64,000 nt of DNA. Origin: Streptomyces sp. Edi2 (GTDB lineage: Bacteria; Actinomycetota; Actinomycetes; Streptomycetales; Streptomycetaceae). Under the pieces are notes generated by a model. The model ran no database searches. It saw only the letters and a program-made list of their open reading frames with translations, and was not told where the DNA came from. Location of the stretch: NCBI RefSeq assembly GCF_040253635.1, contig NZ_JBEJGX010000003.1:5977501-6041500 (forward strand), in the 5' to 3' direction. Made by a program: the position numbers and the translations under genes. Shown here in pieces: positions 24,716 to 32,831 of the stretch. Positions within the stretch are counted from its first letter, which is position 1; every line of letters starts with the position of its first letter.

Positions 24716-26164
24716 GTGGGACGCCATAGCCGCCGAGGCCGGCCGGAGACCGTTGCGGAAAGCCCGGAGACGGCAGGTCCGCCCGGCAACACCCCTCCGG
24801 GAGACGGTGCGCCCGGCTCCGGGCAGGGCTCCGGACGCCGCAGACGCGAGCCGTTCGGCGGCGATGCGGTGCGCGGCGGACACCCCGAACAGCACGAGCC
24901 GGGCGGTGGCTGGGGCGCGTTCCCCGGAGCGCCGTCCTCCCCGGTGGCCTCCGGTCAGGGTGCGCCGAGGATTCCCCGCCCGCGGGCGGAGGCGCCCGGT
25001 GCCCCGCTGGTCGCCCCGCCGGGCACCGGCCCGGGGCCGCGGCGCGACTACGTGGATGCCTTCGACGCCAGGTCGTTCCCGGGGGGCCGGGGCGGCGCGG
25101 ACGACCCGGACGACGATGTGTTCCGGGCCGGTGCGCCCCGGACGGCGGGGCCGGCGGCCGGAGTGCACGGGGCCGGCGGGGACGGCATGCCTTCGGGCGG
25201 CCGCTTCCCGGGGCGGTCGGGGGCCTTCGACCGCGACGAGGCCGACGTGCCGTACCCGCGGACCGCATCCGGCGCGGACGGCGGCGAGCCGGGCGACCCG
25301 GCCGACCGGGACCCGGCCGAAGGATTCGCGGGCGAGGAGTCGCGGCACGGCAGCAAGAAGGGCGGCATGGGCCGGACGTTCACCGGTGCGGCGGCCGCGG
25401 CGGTGACCACCGTCCTCGCCGTCGTCATCGCGGGCCAGGTCGCCGAACAGCACAAGGAGGGCGGCGACCCCCAGACGCGCAGCGGCAACGACCGTACCGA
25501 CGGGGTCGGCGACGAAGCCTCCAGGTCGCGTTCCCGGCCCACCCAGGACGCCAAGCCTGCCAGTTATGACGAGCAGATGGCGCAGGTCTTCCCGCTGGAC
25601 GCGCGTCTGGCCGGCAGCGGCAAGTTCAGGCCGACCGGCGGCGACGCCAAGGCGCCGGGCCACGGCAAGGTGATGCGCTACCGCGTTGATATCGAGGAGG
25701 GGCTGCCGCTGGACGGCAAGCTCTTCGCCGAGGCGGTGCACAAGACCCTCAACGATGAGCGCAGTTGGGCGCACGGCGGGCAGCGGACCTTCCAGCGGGT
25801 GGCATCCGGGAACGCCGACTTCGTGATCACGCTGGCGAGCCCGGGGACCACGGCGGCGTGGTGCGCCAAGTCCGGTCTCGACACCAGCGAGGGAAATGTC
25901 TCGTGTGACTCGGCGGCGACCGACCGCGTGATGATCAACGCCTACCGCTGGGCACAGGGCGCCAAGACCTATGGCCAGGACAAGATGTTCGCCTACCGCC
26001 AGATGCTGATCAATCACGAGGTCGGCCACCGCCTCGGGCACAACCACGAGGTCTGCTCCCGGCAGGGCGCACTGGCCCCGGTGATGATGCAGCAGACGAA
26101 GTTCCTGACGACGGACGGGGTGACCTGCCGGCCCAACTCCTGGCCGTTCCCCACCCAGAAGTGA
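24716..26164 (+). CDS. DUF3152 zincin-like membrane-anchored metallopeptidase
   Basis: 482 residues, GTG start 8 bp after the hydrolase stop. The first ~215 residues are a disordered Pro/Gly/acidic region. A single membrane anchor follows (AAAAAVTTVLAVVIAGQVAEQ, ~222-242). The C-terminal DUF3152 domain (~320-482) contains HEVGHRLGHNHE, a full HExxHxxGxxH zincin site, and paired Cys (WCAKSG, VSCDSA, EVCSRQ, VTCRPN) suited to disulfides outside the cell. A type II extracellular zinc protease is inferred; no substrate is known. Confidence 0.9.
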   Translation: MGRHSRRGRPETVAESPETAGPPGNTPPGDGAPGSGQGSGRRRREPFGGDAVRGGHPEQHEPGGGWGAFPGAPSSPVASGQGAPRIPRPRAEAPGAPLVAPPGTGPGPRRDYVDAFDARSFPGGRGGADDPDDDVFRAGAPRTAGPAAGVHGAGGDGMPSGGRFPGRSGAFDRDEADVPYPRTASGADGGEPGDPADRDPAEGFAGEESRHGSKKGGMGRTFTGAAAAAVTTVLAVVIAGQVAEQHKEGGDPQTRSGNDRTDGVGDEASRSRSRPTQDAKPASYDEQMAQVFPLDARLAGSGKFRPTGGDAKAPGHGKVMRYRVDIEEGLPLDGKLFAEAVHKTLNDERSWAHGGQRTFQRVASGNADFVITLASPGTTAAWCAKSGLDTSEGNVSCDSAATDRVMINAYRWAQGAKTYGQDKMFAYRQMLINHEVGHRLGHNHEVCSRQGALAPVMMQQTKFLTTDGVTCRPNSWPFPTQK

Positions 26165-26265
26165 GCGGGCGGCGCAACGGCGGGCGCCACGGGCGGTGGC
26201 CCGTGACCCTCGCATAGCGCGTCGAAACGCCCTTTGGGGCGGAAAGTTACGTGCGTTCACCCCTT

Positions 26266-26303
26266 CCGGTGGCGCGATGGACAACCGTCCATCGCGCCAC
26301 CGG
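26266..26303 (+). terminator. intrinsic terminator after the DUF3152 gene
   Basis: Perfect 16-bp inverted repeat (26266-26281 with 26288-26303), 6-nt loop, followed by CCCTTTG. It separates the DUF3152 gene from the glycosyltransferase operon. Confidence 0.85.
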
Positions 26304-26396
26304 CCCTTTGCATAGCTTCTTCCCGCAGGTGGCGGCCGTGCCGCCGGCACGCCAGGGACGTCGATATGGCTGATATGGGAGGACGGGGGTGCACCC

Positions 26397-28466
26397 GTGC
26401 GCATTGGACTGCTCACCGAAGGTGGTTACCCGTATGCGTCCGGTGAGTCGCATGCGTGGTGCGACCGGCTCGTGCGCGGGCTCACCGGCCATGACTTCGA
26501 GGTCTACGCCCTGAGCGCCGAGCCCCGCCGGGACGCGCCGCCACGGCCCGAACTGCCGCGCCACGTACGGCTGGTACGCAGTGCGCCCCTGGAGGACGGC
26601 TTTCCCGCCGGGCGCCGCCGGGCCGGCGAACCGCGCAGGGGCCGCACCCCCGGACGGCGCGAGCGCCGCCGCTTCGCCGAGTGCTTCGGCGATCTCGTGG
26701 CGGCCTTTGCCACGGCGCCTCCAGGAGGCGAGCCGGCCACCCCGGTGGTCCCCGCCCGGGGCGCCGCCCACGGGGGAGCGCCGGCCGGGTATCCGCCCGC
26801 CGTCCCCGGCGGTACCCCCGATGAGGTGGTGACCAGTAAAGCGGACCGTTTCGCCGGCGGTCTCTACGGGCTCGCCGAACTCGCCCGCGAGCACCGGGGA
26901 CTGCCCGCGCTGCTGCACTCCGAGGACGCCGTACGCCTCCTGGAAGCCGCCTGTCACGGGCCCCGCGCGCTGCCCGCCGCGCCGGGCGCACAGGTCAACG
27001 ATCTGCTGGCCGTCACCGCCGGGCTCGCCCGAGCGCTGCGGCCGCTGTCCCTGGACTGGTACGGCGACCGGCACACTCCCGGGCTCGGCGGTGTGGACCT
27101 CTGCCATGCCACCTCCGGTGGCGCGGCCGCCCTCCCCGGGCTGCTGGCCAAGCACTTTTTCGCCACCCCGCTCCTGGTCACCGAGTACGGCGTACGGCTG
27201 CGCGAGCACTATCTCGCGCGCGCCTCCGCACCACTGAGTGCGCCGGTGCGCGCGCTGCTCGCCGCTTTCCAGGGCGCACTGGCCGCCGAGACCTATGCGC
27301 AGGCCGCGCTGATCACCCCCGGCAACACCCACGCCCGGCGCTGGCAGGAGCGCTGCGGCGCCGACCGCGCCCGGCTGCGCACGGTCTACCCGGGCATGGA
27401 CGCCGCCCCCTTCGCCGCGGTCGCGGACGCCGGCGCGGACGACTCCAAGACGCTGGTGTGGGTCGGCAGCATCGAGCCCGCCAAGGACCTCATCGGGCTG
27501 CTGCACGCCTTCGCCGAGATCCGCAGGGCCGAACCGGAGGCCACCTTGCGGATCGTCGGCGGCGTCGGCCGCGACCCGCAGGCGCCCGGATATCTCGCGC
27601 AGTGCCAGGCGCTGGCCGCCCAGCTCTTCCCCGACGAGGCGGCCGACTCCCGCAGCGTCGGCGAGAACCCGGTCAGCTTCGAGGAGATCGGCAGCCCCGA
27701 GGTGCCGGACCTGGCGGACGCCTACGCCTCCGGCGCCGTGGTGGTGCTCTCCAGTGTCATCGAGGGTTTTCCGCGCTCCCTGGTGGAGGCGATGTTCTGC
27801 GGCCGCGCCACGGTGTCGACCGATGCCGGTGCGGTCTGTGAGGTCATCGGGGGCACCGGTCTGGTGGTGCCGCCCCGTAACCCCCGCGCCCTTGCGGAGG
27901 CCTGCACCACGCTGCTCGGCGACCCGGACCGCAGGGCCAGGCTGGGTGCGGCGGCCCGGGCGCGGGCGCTGGAGCTGTTCACCGTCGAGCAGAATGTCGC
28001 GGCATTTCGTGGCATCTACCTGGAGTTGATCTCCCATGCCCCGGCCCTCCCGGCCGCCTGCCGTGCGCGGGACGCCCGGGGCGTCCCGCAGCCCTTCGCC
28101 CGTCCCGCCGAGTCCCATGTCCCCGGCCGCTGGGCCGCGACCGGTGCCGCCACCCGCGCCGCCGCGCCCGGCGCCCGGGACGCCGTCCCCGCTGCCCGGG
28201 ACGCCGTGTCAGCCACCTCGGCTGCCGTGCCCGCGGGCCGTACGCCCAGCTGGGCCGTCCCCGCACAGGAGCGGACCGCCGTGCTGCCGGTGCCGGCCGG
28301 TGGAGGCGCGGAGGCCGGCGGAGGCGCGGAAGGCGGGGGAGTGGCGGAGGGCGGGGGAGCGACCGGCGTCCGAGGGGCGAGACGGTCGGTGAGATGGGGA
28401 GCGGCCGGCGATCGGACAGGCGTGACCGGCGCGGAGGAGAGAGCGAAAGAGAGAGGGCAGTGGTGA
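26397..28466 (+). CDS. PelF-like GT4 glycosyltransferase with DUF3492 N-domain
   Basis: 689 residues, GTG start. The N-terminus MRIGLLTEGGYPYASGESHAW with WCDRLVRGLTGHDFEVYAL is the DUF3492 signature found in PelF. The C-terminal GT4 catalytic domain (~345-545) shows LVWVGSIEPAKDLIGLLHAF, ATLRIVGG, and the nucleotide-binding EGFPRSLVE (E-x7-E). The last ~140 residues are disordered (Ala/Pro/Gly, RxAxDAV repeats). PelF in Pseudomonas polymerises UDP-HexNAc for Pel polysaccharide. Here a UDP-sugar cell-surface glycan is likely but the product is unknown. The next gene starts inside its stop (GTGA). Confidence 0.88.
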   Translation: MRIGLLTEGGYPYASGESHAWCDRLVRGLTGHDFEVYALSAEPRRDAPPRPELPRHVRLVRSAPLEDGFPAGRRRAGEPRRGRTPGRRERRRFAECFGDLVAAFATAPPGGEPATPVVPARGAAHGGAPAGYPPAVPGGTPDEVVTSKADRFAGGLYGLAELAREHRGLPALLHSEDAVRLLEAACHGPRALPAAPGAQVNDLLAVTAGLARALRPLSLDWYGDRHTPGLGGVDLCHATSGGAAALPGLLAKHFFATPLLVTEYGVRLREHYLARASAPLSAPVRALLAAFQGALAAETYAQAALITPGNTHARRWQERCGADRARLRTVYPGMDAAPFAAVADAGADDSKTLVWVGSIEPAKDLIGLLHAFAEIRRAEPEATLRIVGGVGRDPQAPGYLAQCQALAAQLFPDEAADSRSVGENPVSFEEIGSPEVPDLADAYASGAVVVLSSVIEGFPRSLVEAMFCGRATVSTDAGAVCEVIGGTGLVVPPRNPRALAEACTTLLGDPDRRARLGAAARARALELFTVEQNVAAFRGIYLELISHAPALPAACRARDARGVPQPFARPAESHVPGRWAATGAATRAAAPGARDAVPAARDAVSATSAAVPAGRTPSWAVPAQERTAVLPVPAGGGAEAGGGAEGGGVAEGGGATGVRGARRSVRWGAAGDRTGVTGAEERAKERGQW

Positions 28467-28732
28467 GGGTGACGGCTGTGCTGGACGTGATGTGTGCGAT
28501 GGGCCTGGTGGGCGTGGCACTGGTGACGGGCATGACGGATGTGGCGCACGGCGGGAGCCGGCCCGGGCTCGGGTACAGGCTCCGGCGCGACCGCCGTCCC
28601 GGCCGCCCGGTGTACGCCGACCACACCGTCCCCGGCGGCCGCGGCCGCCCCACCCGGCGGCGTATGCCGCACCCCGGCCCCCGCACGGACGGCTGTGCGG
28701 CGGCGGCCCGGGGGAGAGGGGACAGGCTGTGA
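28463..28732 (+). CDS. small protein with N-terminal hydrophobic helix
   Basis: 89 residues from the GTG at 28463, which overlaps the preceding stop by 4 bp (GTGA) and has GAGAGGG upstream. Residues ~5-28 form one hydrophobic segment (VLDVMCAMGLVGVALVTGM). The rest is Arg/Pro/Gly-rich and probably disordered. No family recognised. Its stop overlaps the next start by 4 bp, so it is translationally coupled on both sides, supporting a real operon member. Confidence 0.7.
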   Translation: MRVTAVLDVMCAMGLVGVALVTGMTDVAHGGSRPGLGYRLRRDRRPGRPVYADHTVPGGRGRPTRRRMPHPGPRTDGCAAAARGRGDRL

Positions 28733-30006
28733 CCACTCCCGACCCCGGCGCCACTCGCGCCGCGCCGGCCATGGCGGACGGGGACGCCGCCCGCCCCGCG
28801 GCCGCCATGGCGGAGGGGAACGCCACCCGAACCCCGCCGCCGGCCAAGGAGACCACCGCCCGCCCGCCGCGCCGCGGCCCCGCCGACCCCGTACGGTCCC
28901 TGATGCACCGCCACCAGGAGCTGTGCGCGCGTGCCGTCGACGCGCTGGAGATCGCCGCCGGCCTGGAGGCGCACGGCGTCACCGACCGGACGGCCGCTCG
29001 CTTCCGGCACCGCGACGTCTTCTCGCTGGCCGAAGAGCTCTACGCCCGGGTGCCCCGCGCCGACGCGCCGGACGCCGGGCCGGACGGGCAGCCCCGCCCG
29101 CCCGCTCCCGTCTCCGCCCCCGCGCGGGGCTCGCACGCCGTGCGCGGGGCGCTGCAGCTGCTGCCCGGCGCCGTCTGCGTCGCGGCGGTCGCCGCCCTCG
29201 CCTCGGCCGGTGCGGCGACTCCCGCCGTACGCACCTGCGTCGGCGCGGCGGGCGGTGTGCTGGTCGCCCTCGCCGTCCGGCTGGCCGTCCGGTCCGGGCC
29301 GCTGCGACTGCGCCACCGGGGCGCCGGATCCTGGACCGCCGGCCTGTGGGTCTGCTGGACGGCCGGATACGCGGTCTACGGCGACTGGCTGCTCGGACAG
29401 CTGCTGGCGGGCGGCCCCGACCTGCCCGACGCCATGCCCCGGGCCGCCGTCGCCACCGCCGTGGCCCTGGCCTTCGCCCTCGCACCCGCGGCCGGCTGCG
29501 CCCACTGGTTCGCGGCGCGCGGGCGGCGCGGGCTGGCCGCCAGCCGCGGCCTCGGAGAACTCGCCGCCCGTGTCCGGCCGCTGCTGCTCGCCGCCACCCT
29601 GCTCTTCCTGGGCGCGCTGGTGGCCCTGCTCCTCGGCGCGGACGCGGCCTTCGGGAGCGACGGCCCGACGGCACTGGCCGCGGCGGCCGCCCTGGGGGTG
29701 CTGCTCTTCCTCGCCCGGCTGCTGGCCGTGCACGGCTTCCCCCGCGCGGCCGCGACGGGCCTGGCCTCGGCCGCCGCGCTGGAAGCCCTCGCGCTGTCCC
29801 TGGTGCTCATCGCCCGGCTCCCCGGCCTGCCCCCGCTCGACGTACCGGTCGAAGCGCTCACCACCGCCGTGGGACCGGCCGCCGTACCCGCCGTGGCCTG
29901 CACGGCCGCCGCCGCCGGGCTCCTCTTCTACGGCCTGCGGGCGCTCACCGGCGCCTGCGCGCACTGGCCGGCCCCCTCCGGCCCGGCGGAGGCGCACCGG
30001 CCGTGA
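28729..30006 (+). CDS. multi-pass membrane protein of the glycan operon
   Basis: 425 residues from the GTG at 28729 (GTGA overlap; SD GGGGAGAGGGG). The first ~130 residues are soluble and include a helix-rich DPVRSLMHRHQELCARAVDALE. About eight transmembrane helices follow (~137-410) with few charged residues. No transporter signature is recognised. Given the PelF-like partner, a flippase, polymerase partner or PelG-like role is possible but not shown. Confidence 0.82.
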   Translation: MTTPDPGATRAAPAMADGDAARPAAAMAEGNATRTPPPAKETTARPPRRGPADPVRSLMHRHQELCARAVDALEIAAGLEAHGVTDRTAARFRHRDVFSLAEELYARVPRADAPDAGPDGQPRPPAPVSAPARGSHAVRGALQLLPGAVCVAAVAALASAGAATPAVRTCVGAAGGVLVALAVRLAVRSGPLRLRHRGAGSWTAGLWVCWTAGYAVYGDWLLGQLLAGGPDLPDAMPRAAVATAVALAFALAPAAGCAHWFAARGRRGLAASRGLGELAARVRPLLLAATLLFLGALVALLLGADAAFGSDGPTALAAAAALGVLLFLARLLAVHGFPRAAATGLASAAALEALALSLVLIARLPGLPPLDVPVEALTTAVGPAAVPAVACTAAAAGLLFYGLRALTGACAHWPAPSGPAEAHRP

Positions 30007-30284
30007 CCCTCCGCACGCACCCCGGCTGGCCCCCTGGCCCCCGGCCCCCTGCCCTCGGACTCCCTGCCTCCGGACTCCCCGCCCTCGGATTCCCCCTCCC
30101 CGGACTCCCCGTTCCCCCACACGGGCACCCCCACCACGCACCACCCCCGGAGCGGCACCCCGAAACGGCCGCTTCGACCCCTGACCCGCGGACCTCACCC
30201 CCCACCTGCCCCCCGCCCCCGGGGCGGAGGCCGACTCCGCGGAAGCCGACGTACTTCCCTCGATCCGCCTTAGGAGCACGACAT

Positions 30285-30335
30285 ATGAACGTCCAGCCGA
30301 CCACACGCCACGCGCACCGGGGGGTCGCACGATGA
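30285..30335 (+). CDS. short upstream ORF (16 codons) coupled to the epimerase gene
   Basis: ATG at 30285 with AGGAG (30272-30276) 8 nt upstream, encoding MNVQPTTRHAHRGVAR. Its TGA stop overlaps the epimerase ATG by 4 bp (ATGA). The SD is better than that of the epimerase itself, which lies inside this ORF. The ~280 bp before it (30007-30284) are C-rich. A longer in-frame reading from 30003 exists, but it is proline-rich, contains a TTA codon, and looks non-coding. Confidence 0.55.
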   Translation: MNVQPTTRHAHRGVAR

Positions 30336-31288
30336 GGGTGCTGCTCATCGGTGCCAACGGCTACCTGGGCCGTTATGTCGCCGACTGCCTGCTCGCCGAC
30401 CCCGCCGTCCAGCTCACCGCCCTCGGGCGGGGCGACGACGCCGACGTCCGCTTCGACCTGGCCACCGGCAGCCCCGGTGCGCTCACCCGCTTCCTCGACG
30501 CGGTCCACCCCGGTGTCGTCGTCAACTGCGCGGGGGCCACCCGCGGCGGCGCCCGCGAACTGACCCGGCACAACACCGTCGCGGTCGCCACCATCTGTGA
30601 GTCGCTGCGCCGCAGCAGCTGCGGCGCCCGGCTCGTCCACCTGGGCTGCGCGTCCGAGTACGGGCCTTCCCAGCCCGGCTCCTCCACCGCCGAGGACGCG
30701 GTGCCGCGCCCCGGGGGGCCGTACGGCGTCAGCAAACTGGCCGCCACCGAACTGGTCCTGGGCTCCGGCCTCGACGCCGTCGTGCTGCGGATCTTCTCGC
30801 CGGTCGGCCCCGGCACCCCCGCCGGTTCACCGCTGGGCCGGCTCGCCGAGGCGATGCGCCGCGCCATGCAGTCCGGCGACAACGAACTCAAGCTCGGCGG
30901 GCTCGGCGTACAGCGGGACTTCGTCGACGTCCGCGATGTCGCGCGGGCGGTGCACGCCGCCTCGCTGTCCGCCGCGCAGGGCGTCGTCAACATCGGGACC
31001 GGCCGGGCCGTACGGCTGCGCGAGGCCGCGTCCGTGCTCGCCCGGGTCGCCGGCTTCGGCGGCGCGCTGCACGAGATCGACTCCCCGCCGGCCCGGCTGG
31101 TCATCCCCGGCCCGTCCCCCGAGCACCCGGTCGGCTCGCCGCCCGCCACCTACCCCTACCCGGACGGCTGCGGCACCTGGCAGCAGGCGGATGTCCGCAC
31201 CGCCCGTGACCGGCTCGGCTGGCGTCCGCGGATCGGGCTGGAGGAGTCCCTGGCCGACATCTGGATGGAGGCCGCCTGCCGTATCTGA
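30332..31288 (+). CDS. NAD-dependent epimerase/dehydratase
   Basis: 318 residues, ATG at 30332. Extended SDR: Rossmann GANGYLG at the very N-terminus, catalytic YGVSK (Tyr ~131) and substrate-domain RDFVDVRDVARAVHAA. It is likely a nucleotide-sugar epimerase or dehydratase supplying a sugar for the PelF-like transferase in the same operon. Translation is coupled to the 16-codon upstream ORF. Confidence 0.9.
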   Translation: MRVLLIGANGYLGRYVADCLLADPAVQLTALGRGDDADVRFDLATGSPGALTRFLDAVHPGVVVNCAGATRGGARELTRHNTVAVATICESLRRSSCGARLVHLGCASEYGPSQPGSSTAEDAVPRPGGPYGVSKLAATELVLGSGLDAVVLRIFSPVGPGTPAGSPLGRLAEAMRRAMQSGDNELKLGGLGVQRDFVDVRDVARAVHAASLSAAQGVVNIGTGRAVRLREAASVLARVAGFGGALHEIDSPPARLVIPGPSPEHPVGSPPATYPYPDGCGTWQQADVRTARDRLGWRPRIGLEESLADIWMEAACRI

Positions 31289-31430
31289 CCGGCCGCCGGG
31301 CCGCCGGGGCGGCGCCAGGGGTGTCTCCCGGAGACGCCTGGGCGTCACTGCCCGGTTACTGGGACGGATTCGTCTCGCGCATCGGAACAGGTGTCTCGGA
31401 ATGAAGAAGGGCGTGGCAGTGTTGCGGGGA

Positions 31431-31476
31431 GAGCAAGCTCCCCCACTCTCGGCTCCGCTCGGGCGGGGGGAACCCC
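31431..31476. repeat. short interspersed palindromic element
   Basis: GAGCAAGCTCCCCCACTCTC followed by GGCTCCGCTCGGGCGGGGGG, partly self-complementary. From memory, near-identical segments recur between genes in many Streptomyces chromosomes. It lies 26 bp before the moeZ start, so it would be in the moeZ 5' leader. Confidence 0.5.
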
Positions 31477-31501
31477 ATCTAGACCGACCAACGGAGTTCC
31501 C

Positions 31502-32680
31502 GTGTCGCTGCCACCCCTGGTCGAGCCCGCTTCCGAGCTCACCGTCGATGAGGTCCGCAGGTACTCCCGCCACCTGATCATCCCGGATGTCGGGATGGAC
31601 GGGCAGAAGCGGCTGAAGAACGCCAAGGTGCTGTGTGTCGGCGCCGGTGGCCTGGGCTCGCCCGCGCTGATGTATCTGGCCGCGGCCGGCGTGGGCACGC
31701 TCGGCATCGTGGAGTTCGACGAGGTCGACGAGTCGAACCTGCAGCGCCAGATCATCCACAGCCAGGCGGACATCGGCCGCTCCAAGGCGGAGTCCGCGAA
31801 GGACACCGTCCTGGGCATCAACCCGTACGTCACGGTCAATCTGCACCAAGAGCGCCTTGACTCCACCAACGTCATGGAGCTCTTCGCCCAGTACGACCTG
31901 ATCGTGGACGGCACCGACAACTTCGCCACCCGCTACCTGGTCAACGACGCCTGCGTGCTGCTGAACAAGCCGTACGTCTGGGGCTCGATCTACCGCTTCG
32001 ACGGCCAGGCCTCGGTGTTCTGGAGCGAGCACGGCCCCTGCTACCGCTGCCTGTACCCGGAGCCCCCGCCGCCGGGCATGGTGCCCTCCTGCGCCGAGGG
32101 CGGCGTCCTCGGTGTGCTGTGCGCCTCCATCGGCTCGATCCAGGTCAACGAGGCCATCAAGCTGCTCGCCGGCATCGGCGACCCGCTCGTCGGCCGGCTG
32201 ATGATCTACGACGCACTGGAGATGACCTACCGCCAGGTCAAGGTCCGCAAGGACCCCGACTGCGCCATCTGCGGTGAGAACCCGACCGTCACCGAGCTCA
32301 TCGACTACGAGGCCTTCTGCGGCGTCGTGTCCGAGGAGGCCCAGGAGGCGGCGGCCGGCTCGACGATCACTCCCCGGCAGCTCAAGGAGTGGATCGACGG
32401 CGACGAGAAGATCGAGATCATCGACGTCCGCGAGCCGAACGAGTTCGAGATCGTCTCGATCCCCGGCGCCAAGCTGATCCCCAAGAACGAGTTCCTGATG
32501 GGCACCGCCCTCCAGGACCTGCCGCAGGACCGGAAGATCGTTCTGCACTGCAAGACGGGTGTCCGCTCCGCCGAGGTCCTGGCCGTACTGAAGTCCGCGG
32601 GCTTCGCCGACGCCGTGCACGTCGGCGGCGGCGTCATCGGCTGGGTCAACACCGTCGAGCCGGAGAAGCCGGTCTACTGA
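31502..32680 (+). CDS. moeZ: MoeZ-type E1-like adenylyltransferase/sulfurtransferase
   Basis: 392 residues from the GTG at 31502 (CGGAG upstream). ThiF/MoeB domain: VGAGGLGSP nucleotide loop, DEVDESNLQRQIIH, DGTDNFATRYLVND, and zinc-binding CYRCL plus CAICG. The C-terminal rhodanese domain (~285-390) carries the active Cys in LHCKTGVRSAEV. It activates ubiquitin-like sulfur carriers (MoaD, ThiS, CysO, QbsE-like) by adenylation and transfers sulfur to them. In actinomycetes one MoeZ commonly serves several pathways. moaE lies 30 kb away in this window. Confidence 0.95.
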   Translation: MSLPPLVEPASELTVDEVRRYSRHLIIPDVGMDGQKRLKNAKVLCVGAGGLGSPALMYLAAAGVGTLGIVEFDEVDESNLQRQIIHSQADIGRSKAESAKDTVLGINPYVTVNLHQERLDSTNVMELFAQYDLIVDGTDNFATRYLVNDACVLLNKPYVWGSIYRFDGQASVFWSEHGPCYRCLYPEPPPPGMVPSCAEGGVLGVLCASIGSIQVNEAIKLLAGIGDPLVGRLMIYDALEMTYRQVKVRKDPDCAICGENPTVTELIDYEAFCGVVSEEAQEAAAGSTITPRQLKEWIDGDEKIEIIDVREPNEFEIVSIPGAKLIPKNEFLMGTALQDLPQDRKIVLHCKTGVRSAEVLAVLKSAGFADAVHVGGGVIGWVNTVEPEKPVY

Positions 32681-32732
32681 CCAGACCCACGGCCTGCACC
32701 GGCCGGGGCCTCCACCGAGGCCCGTGAGTCCT

Positions 32733-32777
32733 GCGCAAAGGCGCCGGTCCGTACCGCACGGACCGGCGCCTTTGCGC
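32733..32777. terminator. bidirectional intrinsic terminator
   Basis: Perfect 20-bp inverted repeat (32733-32752 with 32758-32777), 5-nt loop, containing AAAGG/CCTTT flanks. Between moeZ and the convergent membrane protein. Confidence 0.92.
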
Positions 32778-32831
32778 GGTGCGCCGCACGTACGGGCGGG
32801 GTTTCCCGTCCGGCGCGGCGGCGGCTTCCGC

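Noticed and set aside
30003..30335. A 110-codon proline-rich frame starting with GTGA overlap after the 8-TM gene and ending in ATGA overlap with the epimerase.
   Set aside because: Composition is almost only Pro/Gly/His/Arg, it includes a TTA codon inside the SD of the short ORF, and no domain is visible. Only the last 16 codons have SD support.
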